Of a stretch of 64,000 bases of DNA, positions 1 to 11,163 are shown in pieces. The stretch is from NCBI RefSeq assembly GCF_021917145.1, contig NC_061080.1:2647497-2711496 (forward strand), given 5' to 3'. The notes under the pieces were generated by a model. The model was given only the letters and a program-made list of their open reading frames with translations. It made no database searches and was not told the DNA's origin. How positions within the stretch are numbered: the stretch's first letter is position 1; each line of letters begins with the position of its first letter. A program made the position numbers and the translations under genes. Source of the DNA: Hypomesus transpacificus (taxonomy: Eukaryota; Chordata; Actinopteri; Osmeriformes; Osmeridae).

Positions 1-1357
1 CAACAGTGCTTTTTTTTATTGATTTATGTTTGATTTTGGATTCAAAAAGGTGTCTCTTTTTCCTCTCTGTGAGACGTTTTGTGTGATGGTGGTTGTTTGT
101 TTCTTTAAGGTTTTTATTGTGTGACAACCTGAATTGGAATGCCCGGTAGTGGTTTCAGAGTCATGGTTTGGTTTGATTTTGAGGAATGATATTTGCATCC
201 CCCCATCCTTTCTTCCTTTCTTTCTTTCTTTCTTTCTTTCTCTCCTTTCTTTCTCTTTCTTGTTCTTTCTCTTCCATCAATCTTTATTTCTCTCCCTCTC
301 ATCCCTCTCTCCAATCTTGCTCATGTATTGTTAGAACCGATAGTAGGCAAATAGTCAAATGTTTTTTTTATTTGTTGTGTGTTTGTTACGCATCTTGGTG
401 TTCTTTTATGTCGTCAGTTTGTCCATGAGAAGAATTGCACATGTGGATGGATTGTTCACTTTCTCTCTCTCTCTTTCTCCCTTTCCCACCATCGTTTATG
501 TGTTCCCGTGTCTTTCAATGTGGACTGGCTCTTCTTTCCTGCATCCCTCTTGATCTCTCTCTGTTTCTCTCCTTCCCCCTACTCTCTCTTTGTATGGCGT
601 GTATTTGATTGGGAGGGCTGCCCAAATGTTTTTTTTATTTTTATTGGTCTATATGCTGCATCTGATGCTTGCTGATTGGCTGGTTTGGCTCACCTCTGGT
701 CATGTGATGCGCTCTTGGTTGGCTGTGTGTAATTTGTGTATGATCTCTTCAAGTGATGACTTTTTAATTTTGCATCGTGTTCAACAGATGAATCTTGCTG
801 CTTACGTCACCCTCTCTTTCCCCCTTTTTTGAAGGTAGCAATGGAATGGTCTTGGATTTACTTTGGAATGCCTAAATCTGAAATGTTTTTGTTTCTTTTG
901 TTGTGTGTACGTGGTCCAAGTGTGTGTGTGTGTGTGTGTGTGTTGCAAAGCGGACTGAATACTCACAAGGATTCTTTCTTTTATATGTCATTTTTTCCTT
1001 AAAAAATGCATGTATCAAATGCCATCGCTCTGCATCAGTAGAATTAACCTCTTGATGACCTCTAAACGCTACTGTAATTTTTTCGATATTCGTACGACAC
1101 ATTCAGAACAACAAAACTGTAGTTGTGGATAAAAAGATGCCAAGATGACTTTTGTATAACAGCTTGAAAACATTAATTTGTGAAGATTTGGTTTTCGATG
1201 GAATGTAATCTCCAGCAGTAGATAACTTCAAGAAAACAAATAGTGTATCTTGTGAATTTGGAGCATAGGAACACAGTGTGCATGGACATGTGTACCTCCC
1301 TCGAACTGTGTGAGCGTAGGTCATGTATTCACCTTTGACCTTCCCTCTGATGCTCAG
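1..1357 (+). other. rbfox2: rbfox2 intron (window starts inside the gene)
   Basis: No coding exon is supported here. The stretch is pyrimidine-rich, with TTTC and CT runs at about 208-300 and 455-590 and a GT run at about 920-940. The next exon starts at 1358 after a TGCTCAG acceptor. TGCATG lies at 1007 and 1279. The short open frames here are low-complexity and match nothing I recognise. Confidence 0.6.
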
Positions 1358-2139
1358 GTCAACAATGCCACAGCCAGGGTGATGACCAATAAGAAGATGG
1401 TCACCCCATATTCAAATGGAGAAGGACTTGCTGCCCTTCCTTATGGTAACATACGGCTACCTTGATTGATTTATAAAGAACCTTATAGTGTACATCCCGT
1501 GTATTTGCAGTGTTTGAGTTACATAATAGTCCAGCACACTACCATGACATAACATATATCAGTTTACAGTAGCTGTAGCTATCTCACAGGCATTGTATCA
1601 TTGCCGTCTTACACTTGTCTGTGTACCAAAAGGAATGTGCTGGTAATTTGTTAAGTAATGTGTTAGTAATTGTATGTTTTTTGGGTCCCTATAGCTGGTT
1701 GGAAGCTCAGTCCAATGGTTGGGGCCATGTACAGTCCAGAGCTGTACACTGGTAAGATGTAAAATCATACGTTGCATGGCTAAATTGATTTGTTTTGTTT
1801 AAGATTTTTAAAGCTAATTTTCTTTGCACTAGCTGTGTTGGATTGCATTGGTCACTAAAGCTTGTAGTATGTTTGGTAGCGTTGTCAATCATAAAGAAAT
1901 TATAATTTCAAACTAAGTTGTCAGCAAGCTTCGTTAGCTCAGTTAGCTTAGCCTAATAAGCTAGCACAACTAGCTAGTTTTATTAGGCTCCTTGAGGGTT
2001 TAGGTTGGTTGAGGTTCCATGGGCGTATGTGAAGCCCCCTGTGACATGTAAAAAGCGCTATACAAATGCATTTGATTAGATTTTAGCTAATTAATTAGCA
2101 AACATTGTTTTCAAAGTGCAAGTCTTCCACTAACCCTTT

Positions 2140-2213
<74 letters not shown>

Positions 2214-5200
2214 GCCAGGATTTCCCTACCCTGCGGCGGCTGCAGCTGCGTCCTCGGCAGCGGCGGCGGCAACCTTCCGGGGTGCTCACCTCCGGGGACG
2301 TGGCCGACCGGTGTACAGTGCTGTGAGGGCAGCCGTACCCCAGCCCGCCATCCCCACCTACCCTGGGTAAGAGAGGCTATAGAAACACAGACACACACAT
2401 GGGCAAATTGCACATATACATGCTCAAACACGCGTGCACACACGGTAGTTGAACACGTTCATTATACGCACCTAGGGGATGGGTATAGATCAGTGGTGGA
2501 GCATTTACCTGTAGATAGGTCCCAGATTCAATCCTCCCCTAGTATGTTGCGTTGTGAATACATTATACATATTCAAAAGAATCATGCACACAGATATTGT
2601 AAGTGAAGACACACATATTTTACTCAGGCATGCTCCCACAATCTAAAAAGTGTTCAACCAATGATGCATGTGCTTGAGAGTGCTGTTTTAGTCATGATTG
2701 TCATCTCAAATCAATTCAGTTTATATTGTGCCACATTGAAATACCATTTCGTTGTGCTCTTCAGTAGTATCTCAGTAGTGCTAAATGTTGTTGACACAAA
2801 TACATAGAAATAATACAAGTACATATGTGTCACCACAGGCTTAATCACAGTGATAATAGCACTGACGAAGTGGTATTTTCTATCTTGCATGCTGCACGGA
2901 GTGTAATATTCTCGCACCCTAATCTTCTCTCTTGTCCACTCCCTTTGGCACCCTTTCTATCCTGCTCCTTTGTTCCCGTTTTGTTCTTTCGTTCTCCCCG
3001 TTCTGGTCACCTGGTGGCGCTCCTCTCCCATCTTCTGTACTCATCCCGTTTCCCGACCACTCCTTTTCTCTCTCTTTCGTTTTCCGTCCACCCTGTACTT
3101 CCATCCCTTTCCCCCCCCCCCCCCCTTTTTCTTATTTCTTCTCTCAGTGTGATGTATCAGGATGGCTTTTACGGTGCAGCCGACCTCTATGTAAGTATAG
3201 CTCTCTCCTTTGTTTCTGTCACTCACTCCCCTCCTTTCCCCCACCTCCGTCTGTGAGTGTTTCTCAAGTGAGGAGGAGTGTTTGTGCATGGACCCAATCC
3301 ATAGAGCCGTGTAATTGTGGGTGTAATAGTAACCAACGCACACGCGATCTACTGTTAAATTCATCCGATGACTTACTCTAAACATGGAATTACATGAACC
3401 AAGGAAACGCACTCAAGTAGTCTAGATTTCCATGCATGCCCTGTTGAGTTAGCAATAGTGTGCGCACACACATACACACACGCACCTCCACTGATCCGAG
3501 TCCTATACATTCATGAATAGACTGCTCTATGTGTGGTTTGTCTCTGTGCATGTGAGTGGCGAGTGGTGCGTGTGTATACCGTTATGTGTGTGAGAGCGTG
3601 TGCGACCAGGTTGACAATAGCTGTTTCTGTTCTTTCTGTAGACTAGTGTTTCAGGACATTAGTGGCAGATTGCCCCAGGTAGGGATTGACTGTGTGAAAG
3701 CCAGTGTGCATCCTACAATGACTGTGTGCTGCTAGTATATTGACCATCTGAGATTGAAATGCCTTCTCTGTCTCTACTACTAACTCACTGGAATCTGACA
3801 TGGGTGGAGTTGCGGAAGGGGGGAATTATTTAAATATTCTTTATTGACATATCACCATCCGTGAATGAAAAGGAAAGAAAATGTGATTTGTATAGGAAAT
3901 GAAGTCCAACTTAAACGGATAAATAAAGATGATAAACAAATTATATTTAGTTTCAGATTTTAAATGAAATTATAGTAATTGAGAGCTTGTACCATTACCT
4001 AAGGAAACTCTTATTTGTAGCTGAGTTATGACTTGAAAGGGTTAGGGTTAGGGGTTCCAAACCCTAACCCTAGGGTTCCTAACCCTAACCCGAACTATTA
4101 CAGGGTATTGTAAAACAAATATCAGATGTCATACAACATGGCCAGACAATGGCACAGTGGCTTCATCACTTTAAGTGTGAAAATCTGATCATTATTATTG
4201 TGACTGTCCATTAGTCCAAAAGCTTAGTTTGCTAGTAATAATAATAGCATATTAGCAGACACTTTTACCCAAAGTGGCGTATAGTATAGGGGCAGATTTG
4301 AACCTGCAACCTCTTGATCAGCAGTTAAATGAAATGTAAATGCTCAAACCACTGAGCTGTACCCCCCCCCCCCCTATTAACTGAGATTGTTTTTACAAAA
4401 AACATGCCATAACAAGTTAGGGTCAAAAATGTTAACTACACATTGAATATATTATTTACTTTTTTTCAGTACTTTTGACATTCAGACCCCTTCCCGGTAT
4501 CTCCCTGTATCTGTTTCACTTGTGGCATGCTAACTGAATCAATGTGGGCATGCTGACACACTTATACCCTCCCCCCCCCCCCCCTCTTCTCCTCCCACTC
4601 CTTCTCCTACCTTCTTTTTTTTCTGACTCCTGTAGAAGCTCTTTTGACAATGTCAGCCCCCTCTACATCCCCCTCCACACCTCCCCGGGGTGACAACCTC
4701 TTTTATTGAGATTTTTCACCGTTTTTTCGAAAAAGAAAAATATTATTATATTTACTATTCATCCCCAACATCAACTCATCCAGTCCAATTTTCCACTCAC
4801 TCCCCCCTTGTCCATCAATCTTCTACTCCCCCTTTTTACTCGACCTCTCCCTCCATCCATCCTCCCGTCAGTTTCTATGCCCATCTATCCCCTTCCTTTT
4901 TGCTGTCTTCTCACTTCCTACTTCCTGTCCCTTGACCCCACCCCCTCCCCATAGGAGCAGGTGTGTGCTCCTGAATGCTGGGACATGGTCATGACTGATT
5001 GTCTAGGGTAGAATGCAGTGGTGTGTGTGTGTTTCGTAGGGATGTTTTGCCTACGATCCGAGTTTGGGATGCATGCTGTCCGTCAGTGATTGGTTGTTGG
5101 CCATGTCACGTGTGTGCGTCCTTTTAATCGGATTGGCTGATCGTCTCTCGTGTGCCCTCCCCCCCCCCCCCCTTAGTTTGTGTGTCTGTCCGTTTCTGCA

Positions 5201-6188
5201 CATGAAATAAACAATGACCCCAATTATCACGTCATCCCCCCTTTTTCCTTGACTTGTGTGTTGTGTCTTAGGGGCCAGGGGGGTTCACAGCCAAGTCTGT
5301 GCACACTTTCGCTACCTATCTCCATTATGTCTCTCCCTCCACGTCAACCAAAATGCTAACAGACCTGAAGCTGAACAGATATTTCAGTCAAACTTAGACA
5401 AACACCCTGGTGGTGTATTTACGATCCCAAGGCATCCGGTTTTGTTTAGCGTGGAGGAAGACCCACAGGGTGGACAGCCCTTAGCTACATCCCTTTGAAT
5501 GCCATTTTTGCATACCAGATTAGCCTTTGTTGCCAGTCTTGCTTGTTAATCTCTAGCTCTTTTCCGCTTCCCACTTTCACTGTAACATCCCTAGCTTCGG
5601 TAGGTGACACTGCAACCTTCACTCACGACTTTTCTCTCTCTTTCGCTCCCCACCCTTCTCTCTCCGCCCTTCCCCTCCTCCAGGGAGGCTACGCCGCGTA
5701 TCGCTACGCCCAGCCAACCGCCGTAGCCACGCCCACGGCGGCTGCGGCGGCCGCCGCTGCTGCAGCCTACAGTGATAGGTGAGCGCTCGGGCCCGAGCTT
5801 AAAAGGAGCCGGCTGTAGGATATAATTAATTGCATGTACCCTTCCAGTTGCTTGAACAAAACAAAAAAAAGGGAAATATTGCGATGCTCGCAGTATCGAG
5901 CGTGTGGTGTTACGGTTGTGTGAGGTTTTGCTCTGTCTTCTATAGCTATGGACGGGTGTACACGACAGACCCCTACCACGCTGCACTAACCCCAGCCACG
6001 GCTGCTGCCTACGGGGTGGGAGCAATGGTAAACTCCCTTCTATCTACTGACACTTGGGATATCTTCTCCATCTTTTGAGGACATATGTGTTTGTGATATT
6101 TCTCGGCGTCCATTAAACGTATTCTGTTCTTTCTTTTCCACAGGCCACGCTGTACAGGGGAGGCTACAGTAGATTTGCCCCTTACTAA
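1358..6188 (+). CDS. rbfox2: RBFOX2 splicing regulator, C-terminal exons (5' end outside window)
   Basis: RBFOX proteins bind UGCAUG in pre-mRNA and control alternative splicing; the RRM lies upstream of this window. Exons: 1358-1445, 1695-1751, 2213-2366, 3148-3190 (43 nt), 5684-5778, 5946-6027 and 6144-6188, ending in TAA. An alternative 37-nt exon lies at 3642-3678. Phases join without a break. Family blocks seen are [70 protein letters not shown] and the end [11 protein letters not shown]. The alanine run before AYSD and the short [19 protein letters not shown] tail fit RBFOX2 better than RBFOX1 or RBFOX3, as does tom1 in the same window. The first exon carries an extra segment, GEGLAALPY, before the WKLSP block. 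The exon at 2213 has a pure CT microsatellite as its pyrimidine tract. Confidence 0.93.
1990..2085 (+). repeat. Dispersed fish repeat, LINE/SINE 3'-tail type
   Basis: The stretch runs from GGTTGGTTGAGG through GTGAAGCCCCCTGTGACAT to an AAGCGCTATACAAATGCATT-type tail. A related copy lies at about 50985-51065 in best2 (GTGAAGCCCTCTGTGACAT). The 'gctatacaaat' ending is typical of fish LINE-mobilised tails. The family was not identified. Confidence 0.5.
2143..2210 (+). repeat. (CT)n microsatellite forming a splice-acceptor pyrimidine tract
   Basis: About 34 uninterrupted CT units end directly at the AG before the rbfox2 exon at 2213, so the repeat itself is the polypyrimidine tract. Confidence 0.95.
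2475..2570 (+). repeat. tRNA-derived SINE fragment
   Basis: An A-box-like stretch (TAGATCAGTGGTGGAGCA, 2485-2502) and a B-box-like stretch (GGTCCCAGATTCAATCC, 2518-2534) are spaced as in a tRNA head. No intact tRNA cloverleaf is claimed. Confidence 0.5.
3642..3678 (+). CDS. rbfox2: rbfox2 alternative exon, brain-type (B40-like), 37 nt
   Basis: A clean mini-exon lies between a TTCTTTCTGTAG acceptor and CAG|GTAGGG. Read from the GG left by exon 2213-2366, it encodes [12 protein letters not shown] and ends in phase 0, exactly as the 43-nt exon at 3148 does. It therefore also joins the [10 protein letters not shown] exon at 5684. The mammalian RBFOX B40 exon encodes a VYQEPVYGNKLLQ-type segment in this position as an alternative to the 43-nt muscle exon. 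The likeness (V.QD..G.L.Q) and the phase suggest this is its fish counterpart, shortened by one codon. Including both exons would break the frame, so mutually exclusive use is expected. Confidence 0.6.
4039..4091. repeat. Interstitial telomere-like repeats in inverted orientation
   Basis: GGGTTAGGGTTAGGGG is followed within a few bases by ACCCTAACCCTAGGG and then TAACCCTAACCC. Both strands of the vertebrate telomere hexamer thus sit head to head and could form a hairpin. Confidence 0.75.
4235..4366 (-). repeat. tRNA-derived SINE fragment (minus strand)
   Basis: Read on the minus strand, GGTACAGCTCAGTGG resembles an A box, and GGTTGCAGGTTCAAATCTG resembles a B box. A C-tract follows at 4362-4374 on the plus strand. 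Confidence 0.5.
4636..4689 (+). other. Possible cryptic or relict rbfox2 exon (54 nt)
   Basis: The stretch is flanked by CTCCTGTAG and GGG|GTGACA. Joined after two upstream bases it reads [18 protein letters not shown], faintly like the alternative RBFOX segment containing SSFQ and YIPLIIPG. It lies downstream of the expected place, and its phase does not fit exons 3148 or 5684 (phase 0 would put TGA in frame). Treat it as an unproven, possibly dead exon. Confidence 0.2.
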
Positions 6189-9100
6189 CAAAAAAAGACT
6201 ACATTTCCCAGGAGCCCCCTTTTTTCCTCTCACACACTCTGAATGAGAACCCTCCTCTCCCCTCTGTGGCCCTGGAGGAGGATTGTAGTCTGGAAAAGGA
6301 TTCTGGAGTCCTACCAATATTTCAAAACCCAGTCCCTCTTTTTTCTCATATATATTCTACAATAAAGGAATGCTATTTTGAAGACTGATGGGAGGCCATG
6401 AAAAAAAAAAGAAAGAAAAAAAAAGAATCTCTGAACCAAAATGGCCATCAGATCCCATTGCACGGCTGTATATTACTCCCCACCCCCTTACTTCATAAGT
6501 TACTCCCATGACACTCAGCAGCACAAGACACGCAATGGAGCCCCAGAGTACCTTCAGAGCTCATCTACAGCTGATTCACGGAAAAGTTGAGTACAATGAG
6601 AATGCCTGCATCCATGTTCAAGAGCCAATTCTGTATACAAAACAAGCATACAAAATGGAGGGGACCCATCGCCGAAGAGCCAAGGGCATCAGTCAAAAAA
6701 GGAACGGGGACTTGCAGAAGTAGGGAAGCGCACCAAAATGGCGCCAGATGCTTATTTGGAACAGAACTACAAGCGGCAAACTTGAACTAAATTCGTTCCT
6801 CTAGGAACGGATGGGGATGATGGGAAATCATGTCATTTTAGAAGAAAAACTACAAGACTACAACGGTTGGGACGTGGAAATAAGTGGACTGAAAGTTTAT
6901 AACACTATAGAGAATTACTTGCTGAAAACTAGGAGGAGGAGGATTATTCTAGCTGTACCTTACCTCAAGTTTTCTTAGTCTGTGGAAATGGTGAACCTTT
7001 AAAAATGTAATTGTTACAATATGCAAAGAAATTAGTTTAGAGAGAAAAAAGTTACCAAACTATTATTATTATTACCATCATAATTGCCATCATTATCGTT
7101 AGTTTCAACTACACATTCTTTACTTAACAGTTTTGGTTTTTCGTAGCACTGAGATAAATGTTCCACGTTCAGTGGACCCCGAAGCTAGGATGATAATGTG
7201 GACTGTTGTCCACATGCCACTCTTCTATGGAGATTACTATTGAACACAACACAATTGTATCCTTGCCTACCAGTGTACAACAGCCTAAACCTAATATTAA
7301 CAAGTCAACAATATACTTAGAACTCTATTCAGTGCAACACTGTCCATCGCAATCCATAAAAGTAACAGGTTAATTATTATTGCGTAGGCAACGTTTGGCT
7401 TAGTTTAAATCATAAAATGCTAACATTAGATTAACTTTAACTATTGGATAAACAAATTCATTTTTAATTCCTTTCACAATTTACAGTAGAACATTTATTA
7501 TTTGGAGGTAATGAACCCGCTCTTTCTTTAAAGGAGCAAGTAAAAATCAAGTACAGTCTTCCTAAGAAATAGCTACGTTGGTCATTATAGATGACATGCT
7601 GTCTACAATAATTGATTGCGAGAGATTCCGTCAATATGAGTCGATAGAAGATATTTAATGCAAAATACCTTACTATTGTGTATATTTCTATATCCTTATA
7701 CTCTATTTCCGACTGTGGTTGTTTTGCCTTTGTTTTTGTTTTGGTTCCAAAGATTTGTAGAAAGCACATGTTTGCTTATGTATAAATATATTATCATCGT
7801 TATTGTGGTTATTATTATGATACTCGTAATCCTAATTGCTGTTCTTTTTTGTTACTTTAGCTCATGTTATATTTTTCTATCTGTAAATGGTGTAGTTTCT
7901 CCAAAAGTAAGGTGATTCAATTCATCAAAGTTTTGGAGTTCTTTTGTTTGGTTTTGTTGTTTTCTTGGGCAGAGGGGAGCGAATACTTGAGTAGTTATAC
8001 AGAGGGATCAACAAGGAATGGGTATAACACTACCAAACTTCTTCTCTTTGTTGAGTGAACTGATAGTCCAAGCTTTTTTATGGGTGGAGACAAGGGACGG
8101 CTAGCACAATATGGAGAAGTATTTAGACGTTTATATGACAAGCTGAAATGCTAGCCGTCTCGTTTCCTTTCAACGTCCAAAGTTTACAGTGGACTGAATG
8201 ATTGAGTGATGACATGGCACTTCTAAGGGGTGACACCAATCTCTTTGTAAGAAATAGAAATAAACCACACATTTCAGTGCTCAAGCCTGTGGGTTGGAGT
8301 TGTATGGAAGAGAGGAGTGCTTGCCTCATCGCCTCCATGTTGAAAGTAGGTTTAAGGCGGATGTAAAAAAAAAAAAAAAGATATTATAAAAAGGTTCTAA
8401 GTGTTATCCTTTGTAAAATGATAAATGTTTCAATACTGACAAAGTTGACAAAGACAATGTTATGTGGGGCATGAACTAAGTAATATGATACACTATTTCA
8501 AATGCTGCAAAGTCATGTTTTGTTTTTAACCTTTTTTGCATTGTATCTTCTTTTAATCTTACTGCTGCCTATATGTATCTTAGTGTGAAGTCAAATACAT
8601 CAACAGGTCAATAACTTCTAAACGGTCATGTGCTTTGTAGTTGGTAGCCTAATCTTGCTGTTGAGTTTAGTCGAATTCTTTTAACTATTTGACTTTTCAA
8701 TACCTACGTATTGCAACAGGAAGTGCATTGAAAGAGGATAGCAAAAAAACAAGCAGCCAAAGATGTTGTAAAAAGGCCCTCTAGCCTTTGGCTACCAACT
8801 GGAGAAATGATCAGTGAAATGTACGAGAGTTTATCTATGTTCCCAGGGTCCTAAATTCCCTTCTTCCAATGTTTCCAAGTTGAAAATGTCGTTAATAATA
8901 TTCACATCAACCCTTTTATTGTCTTCGGGTCAAATTTGATAATCAAAAATGTCAAGTTTCATACATATAATAAATGTTATCCCGTTTTTTATAATTTGAA
9001 TAAGGCTTCAAAACAGCTAAGCCTATATAATGCATCAAAACAAATAATTGTTATTTGATTTGATTTTAAGGTCTAACTCTAACCATTATGTGCTATATAG

Positions 9101-10046
9101 ATCTGGCGAACATAGTACCTTTGAACAGGAATGACTCCAAATGTAAAAGACTGAAGACCTATTGAACCATTGAAGGCATGGACAACCAGCATGAGTGACA
9201 CTCTTCAGGAGTGGAGTTTGATAAATGTTTGTATTGCATGATTTTTCTGTCTTTTTAAGATTATGACTTGTTGAGCAGCATCCAGTTGCATTCTTCTGTA
9301 CCACTTAGGCCCCCCATTGAGAATGCCAGGCAGCTAGCCATTTCATGCAAACGCAAAGCTAGCTAGCTAATGTTGTGAAGAGGAAGAGCACAGAGCTTTT
9401 CGGCTACGAGGCCCGGTGACAGACAAAAAGGCCGCCCCAAGACGTAAAAACATGGGGTAGATTTAAAGTCCCTGTCATGGTTTCCTTGTCATTGTATTAT
9501 ATTAGCTATGTGGTTGTTCTTCATAATCTCTATGGTTTCCAATGAAAGTGACTGTCCTCTTTTAATCTATTCCCCTCTGTCATGTCTATCCCTTGACTGC
9601 CATTATGCTATTTTGTTATTGAATGTCCATATTAAAATCTTTTATATAAAATGTTTTGTGGTTGAAGGTTACCTTTCTTTGATTTCTCCCATTTGTGATC
9701 ATTAAGAACATTTTCTGTTAGTTTTGCAGTATATTAGGAACTGCTGGTGAATTTAAGGGCCTCTTTTGTTAGGTTGACTGTATAGTCACCATTCAGCCTT
9801 GGAAATGGGTTTCCATTATCCTGTTCTGCAGAACTACGTGTTGACTATTGACTGTGGTTTGAGTAAGGATCCATGTGACTGTATAACAAAGACGGCTTTT
9901 TTAGTTTCTTGGAAAAAATTAGAACATTTATTGAACTACTTTCCGGTGACTTCACATCCTATTAACAAAGTGCACGAGAGCGGTTCTCTCGACTGAACAG
10001 TAAATTACATCATAGACATTAGACGTTCATAGTTCAAAAAAATAAA
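6189..10046 (+). other. rbfox2: rbfox2 3' UTR / downstream region
   Basis: AT-rich sequence without supported coding exons follows the TAA. AATAAA occurs at 6361 and at 10041, so short and long 3' UTRs are possible. The last signal lies about 250 bp from the minus-strand pde6h poly(A) signal. I saw no strong repeat apart from short A runs. Confidence 0.5.
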
Positions 10047-10290
10047 TGTGATCTTCTCCATACATAAATATAGCTCTGTTTGTATCGAAAGAGTGCCTTC
10101 AATGAGAGAGGGTGAGGATTAGACAAAAGGCAGGAGGGGGGAGCGAAACTATTGTTGACATGTCATAACAATGGCTACCTAACCCTCAAACGTCATCTAG
10201 TCCATTTCTCTCTTGGAATACAGGTGTGGGGGTGAAAACTAGAAAAGTAAGCAGCTTCGCCACACCTTTGAATGCTTCTGGGAGAAATGT

Positions 10291-10296
10291 TTTATT
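10291..10296 (-). terminator. pde6h: pde6h poly(A) signal candidate
   Basis: TTTATT on the plus strand is AATAAA on the minus strand. It lies about 450 bp after the pde6h stop and is the first good signal noticed there. Confidence 0.45.
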
Positions 10297-10740
10297 TACA
10301 CCTACCAGACCGCTCCAAGCAAAATGACACTATTATACATGTATAGTATATCAATTGAATTTTAAGTCATTTCTGTTCGGCTTTGGTAGTCGTACATTGC
10401 TGAGCAGGTCATGCTATCACATCTCTACGGGGAAGACGGTGGAGGGCAGGGTGTGATAGTAGTGTGTTATGATCAGTGTGTGCTATGTGCATGTCCTGAC
10501 CTGTGTGTGCACCAATTAGGTCTGGGTGTCTGCAGACCAGTGCTCGACTTTTACTATTTACAGCGAGCTGTTTAAGTGTCTTTTGTGCAATATGGCGTAA
10601 CATAACCACGATAGTTAGTTTATAAGTGTGGGGACTCCCTCGTTATCATGGACCGGAGTGATGTGGGGGTTAGGAGAAGGAGAGTAGGGATAAAGGAAAG
10701 AATATTGGTGGTAGTGAAGGAAGTAGGAAGGGCGGGGAGT

Positions 10741-11163
10741 CTAAACAATTCCATATTTTGCCAGGTCGCTGAGCTCCATGTCGCCAAAGGCTTCCCATGG
10801 GCACACCACTGTGATGTCTGTGCCGAGACCCTCCATGCCGGGGATGTCGTCACCGAATCTGATCGGAGAAAAGGAGAGACGATAGTAAGTTTCACAATTG
10901 GTTGTGTGAGGCAGCTTATGTTTTGTTTCTAAGTGTGAAGTGAATAATCATATGATTTAGAAATGTTAACGTGTGTCTTCCATGTAGTTAGAGGAGTTTA
11001 GCACTTATATGCCTATATTGTATTTTTCTAAGTAAACTGGGATTGCATCTTACCCCTTCTGGCCAGGCTTGGGGGCCTTGCTCTTGAAGGTGCGGGTGGT
11101 CCTCTGCTTGAACTTGGGGGGTGCCTTCTTGTCGGCGGGAGTTGCAACAGCTGCGTCTGCCAT
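10741..11163 (-). CDS. pde6h: PDE6H: cone cGMP phosphodiesterase inhibitory gamma subunit
   Basis: This small subunit holds PDE6 catalytic subunits inactive in photoreceptor outer segments until transducin pulls it away. There are two coding exons: 11163 down to 11054 (ATG; 36 codons plus 2 nt) and 10858 down to 10741 (TAG), giving 75 aa. Motifs seen are the polycationic [20 protein letters not shown] (about residues 15-34), then [38 protein letters not shown]. The C-terminal inhibitory tail ends GIV, where mammals have GII. The protein is slightly shorter than mammalian PDE6H (83) and PDE6G (87), and the loss is at the variable N-terminus. The cone form is preferred over the rod form because erp27 is the next gene, as near human PDE6H. 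The gene lies tail to tail with rbfox2. Confidence 0.93.

Larger units (their letters stand above)
1007..5836 (+). promoter_or_regulatory. Cluster of TGCATG (RBFOX binding) motifs around rbfox2 exons
   Basis: TGCATG on the sense strand was read by eye at 1007, 1279, 1773, 2665, 2886, 3285, 3433, 3547, 5070 and 5831. The site at 1773 is about 20 nt after exon 1695-1751. The one at 5831 is about 50 nt after exon 5684-5778. Those at 3285, 3433 and 3547 lie between the 43-nt and 37-nt exons. RBFOX genes are known to regulate their own alternative exons, and this spacing fits that. Confidence 0.6.

Noticed and set aside
2111-2443. 110-codon minus-strand Arg/Glu-repeat frame
   Set aside because: Translation of the CT microsatellite and antisense of an rbfox2 exon.
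2475-2570. A tRNA gene
   Set aside because: A and B boxes are present but no full cloverleaf or acceptor pairing; better explained as a SINE head.
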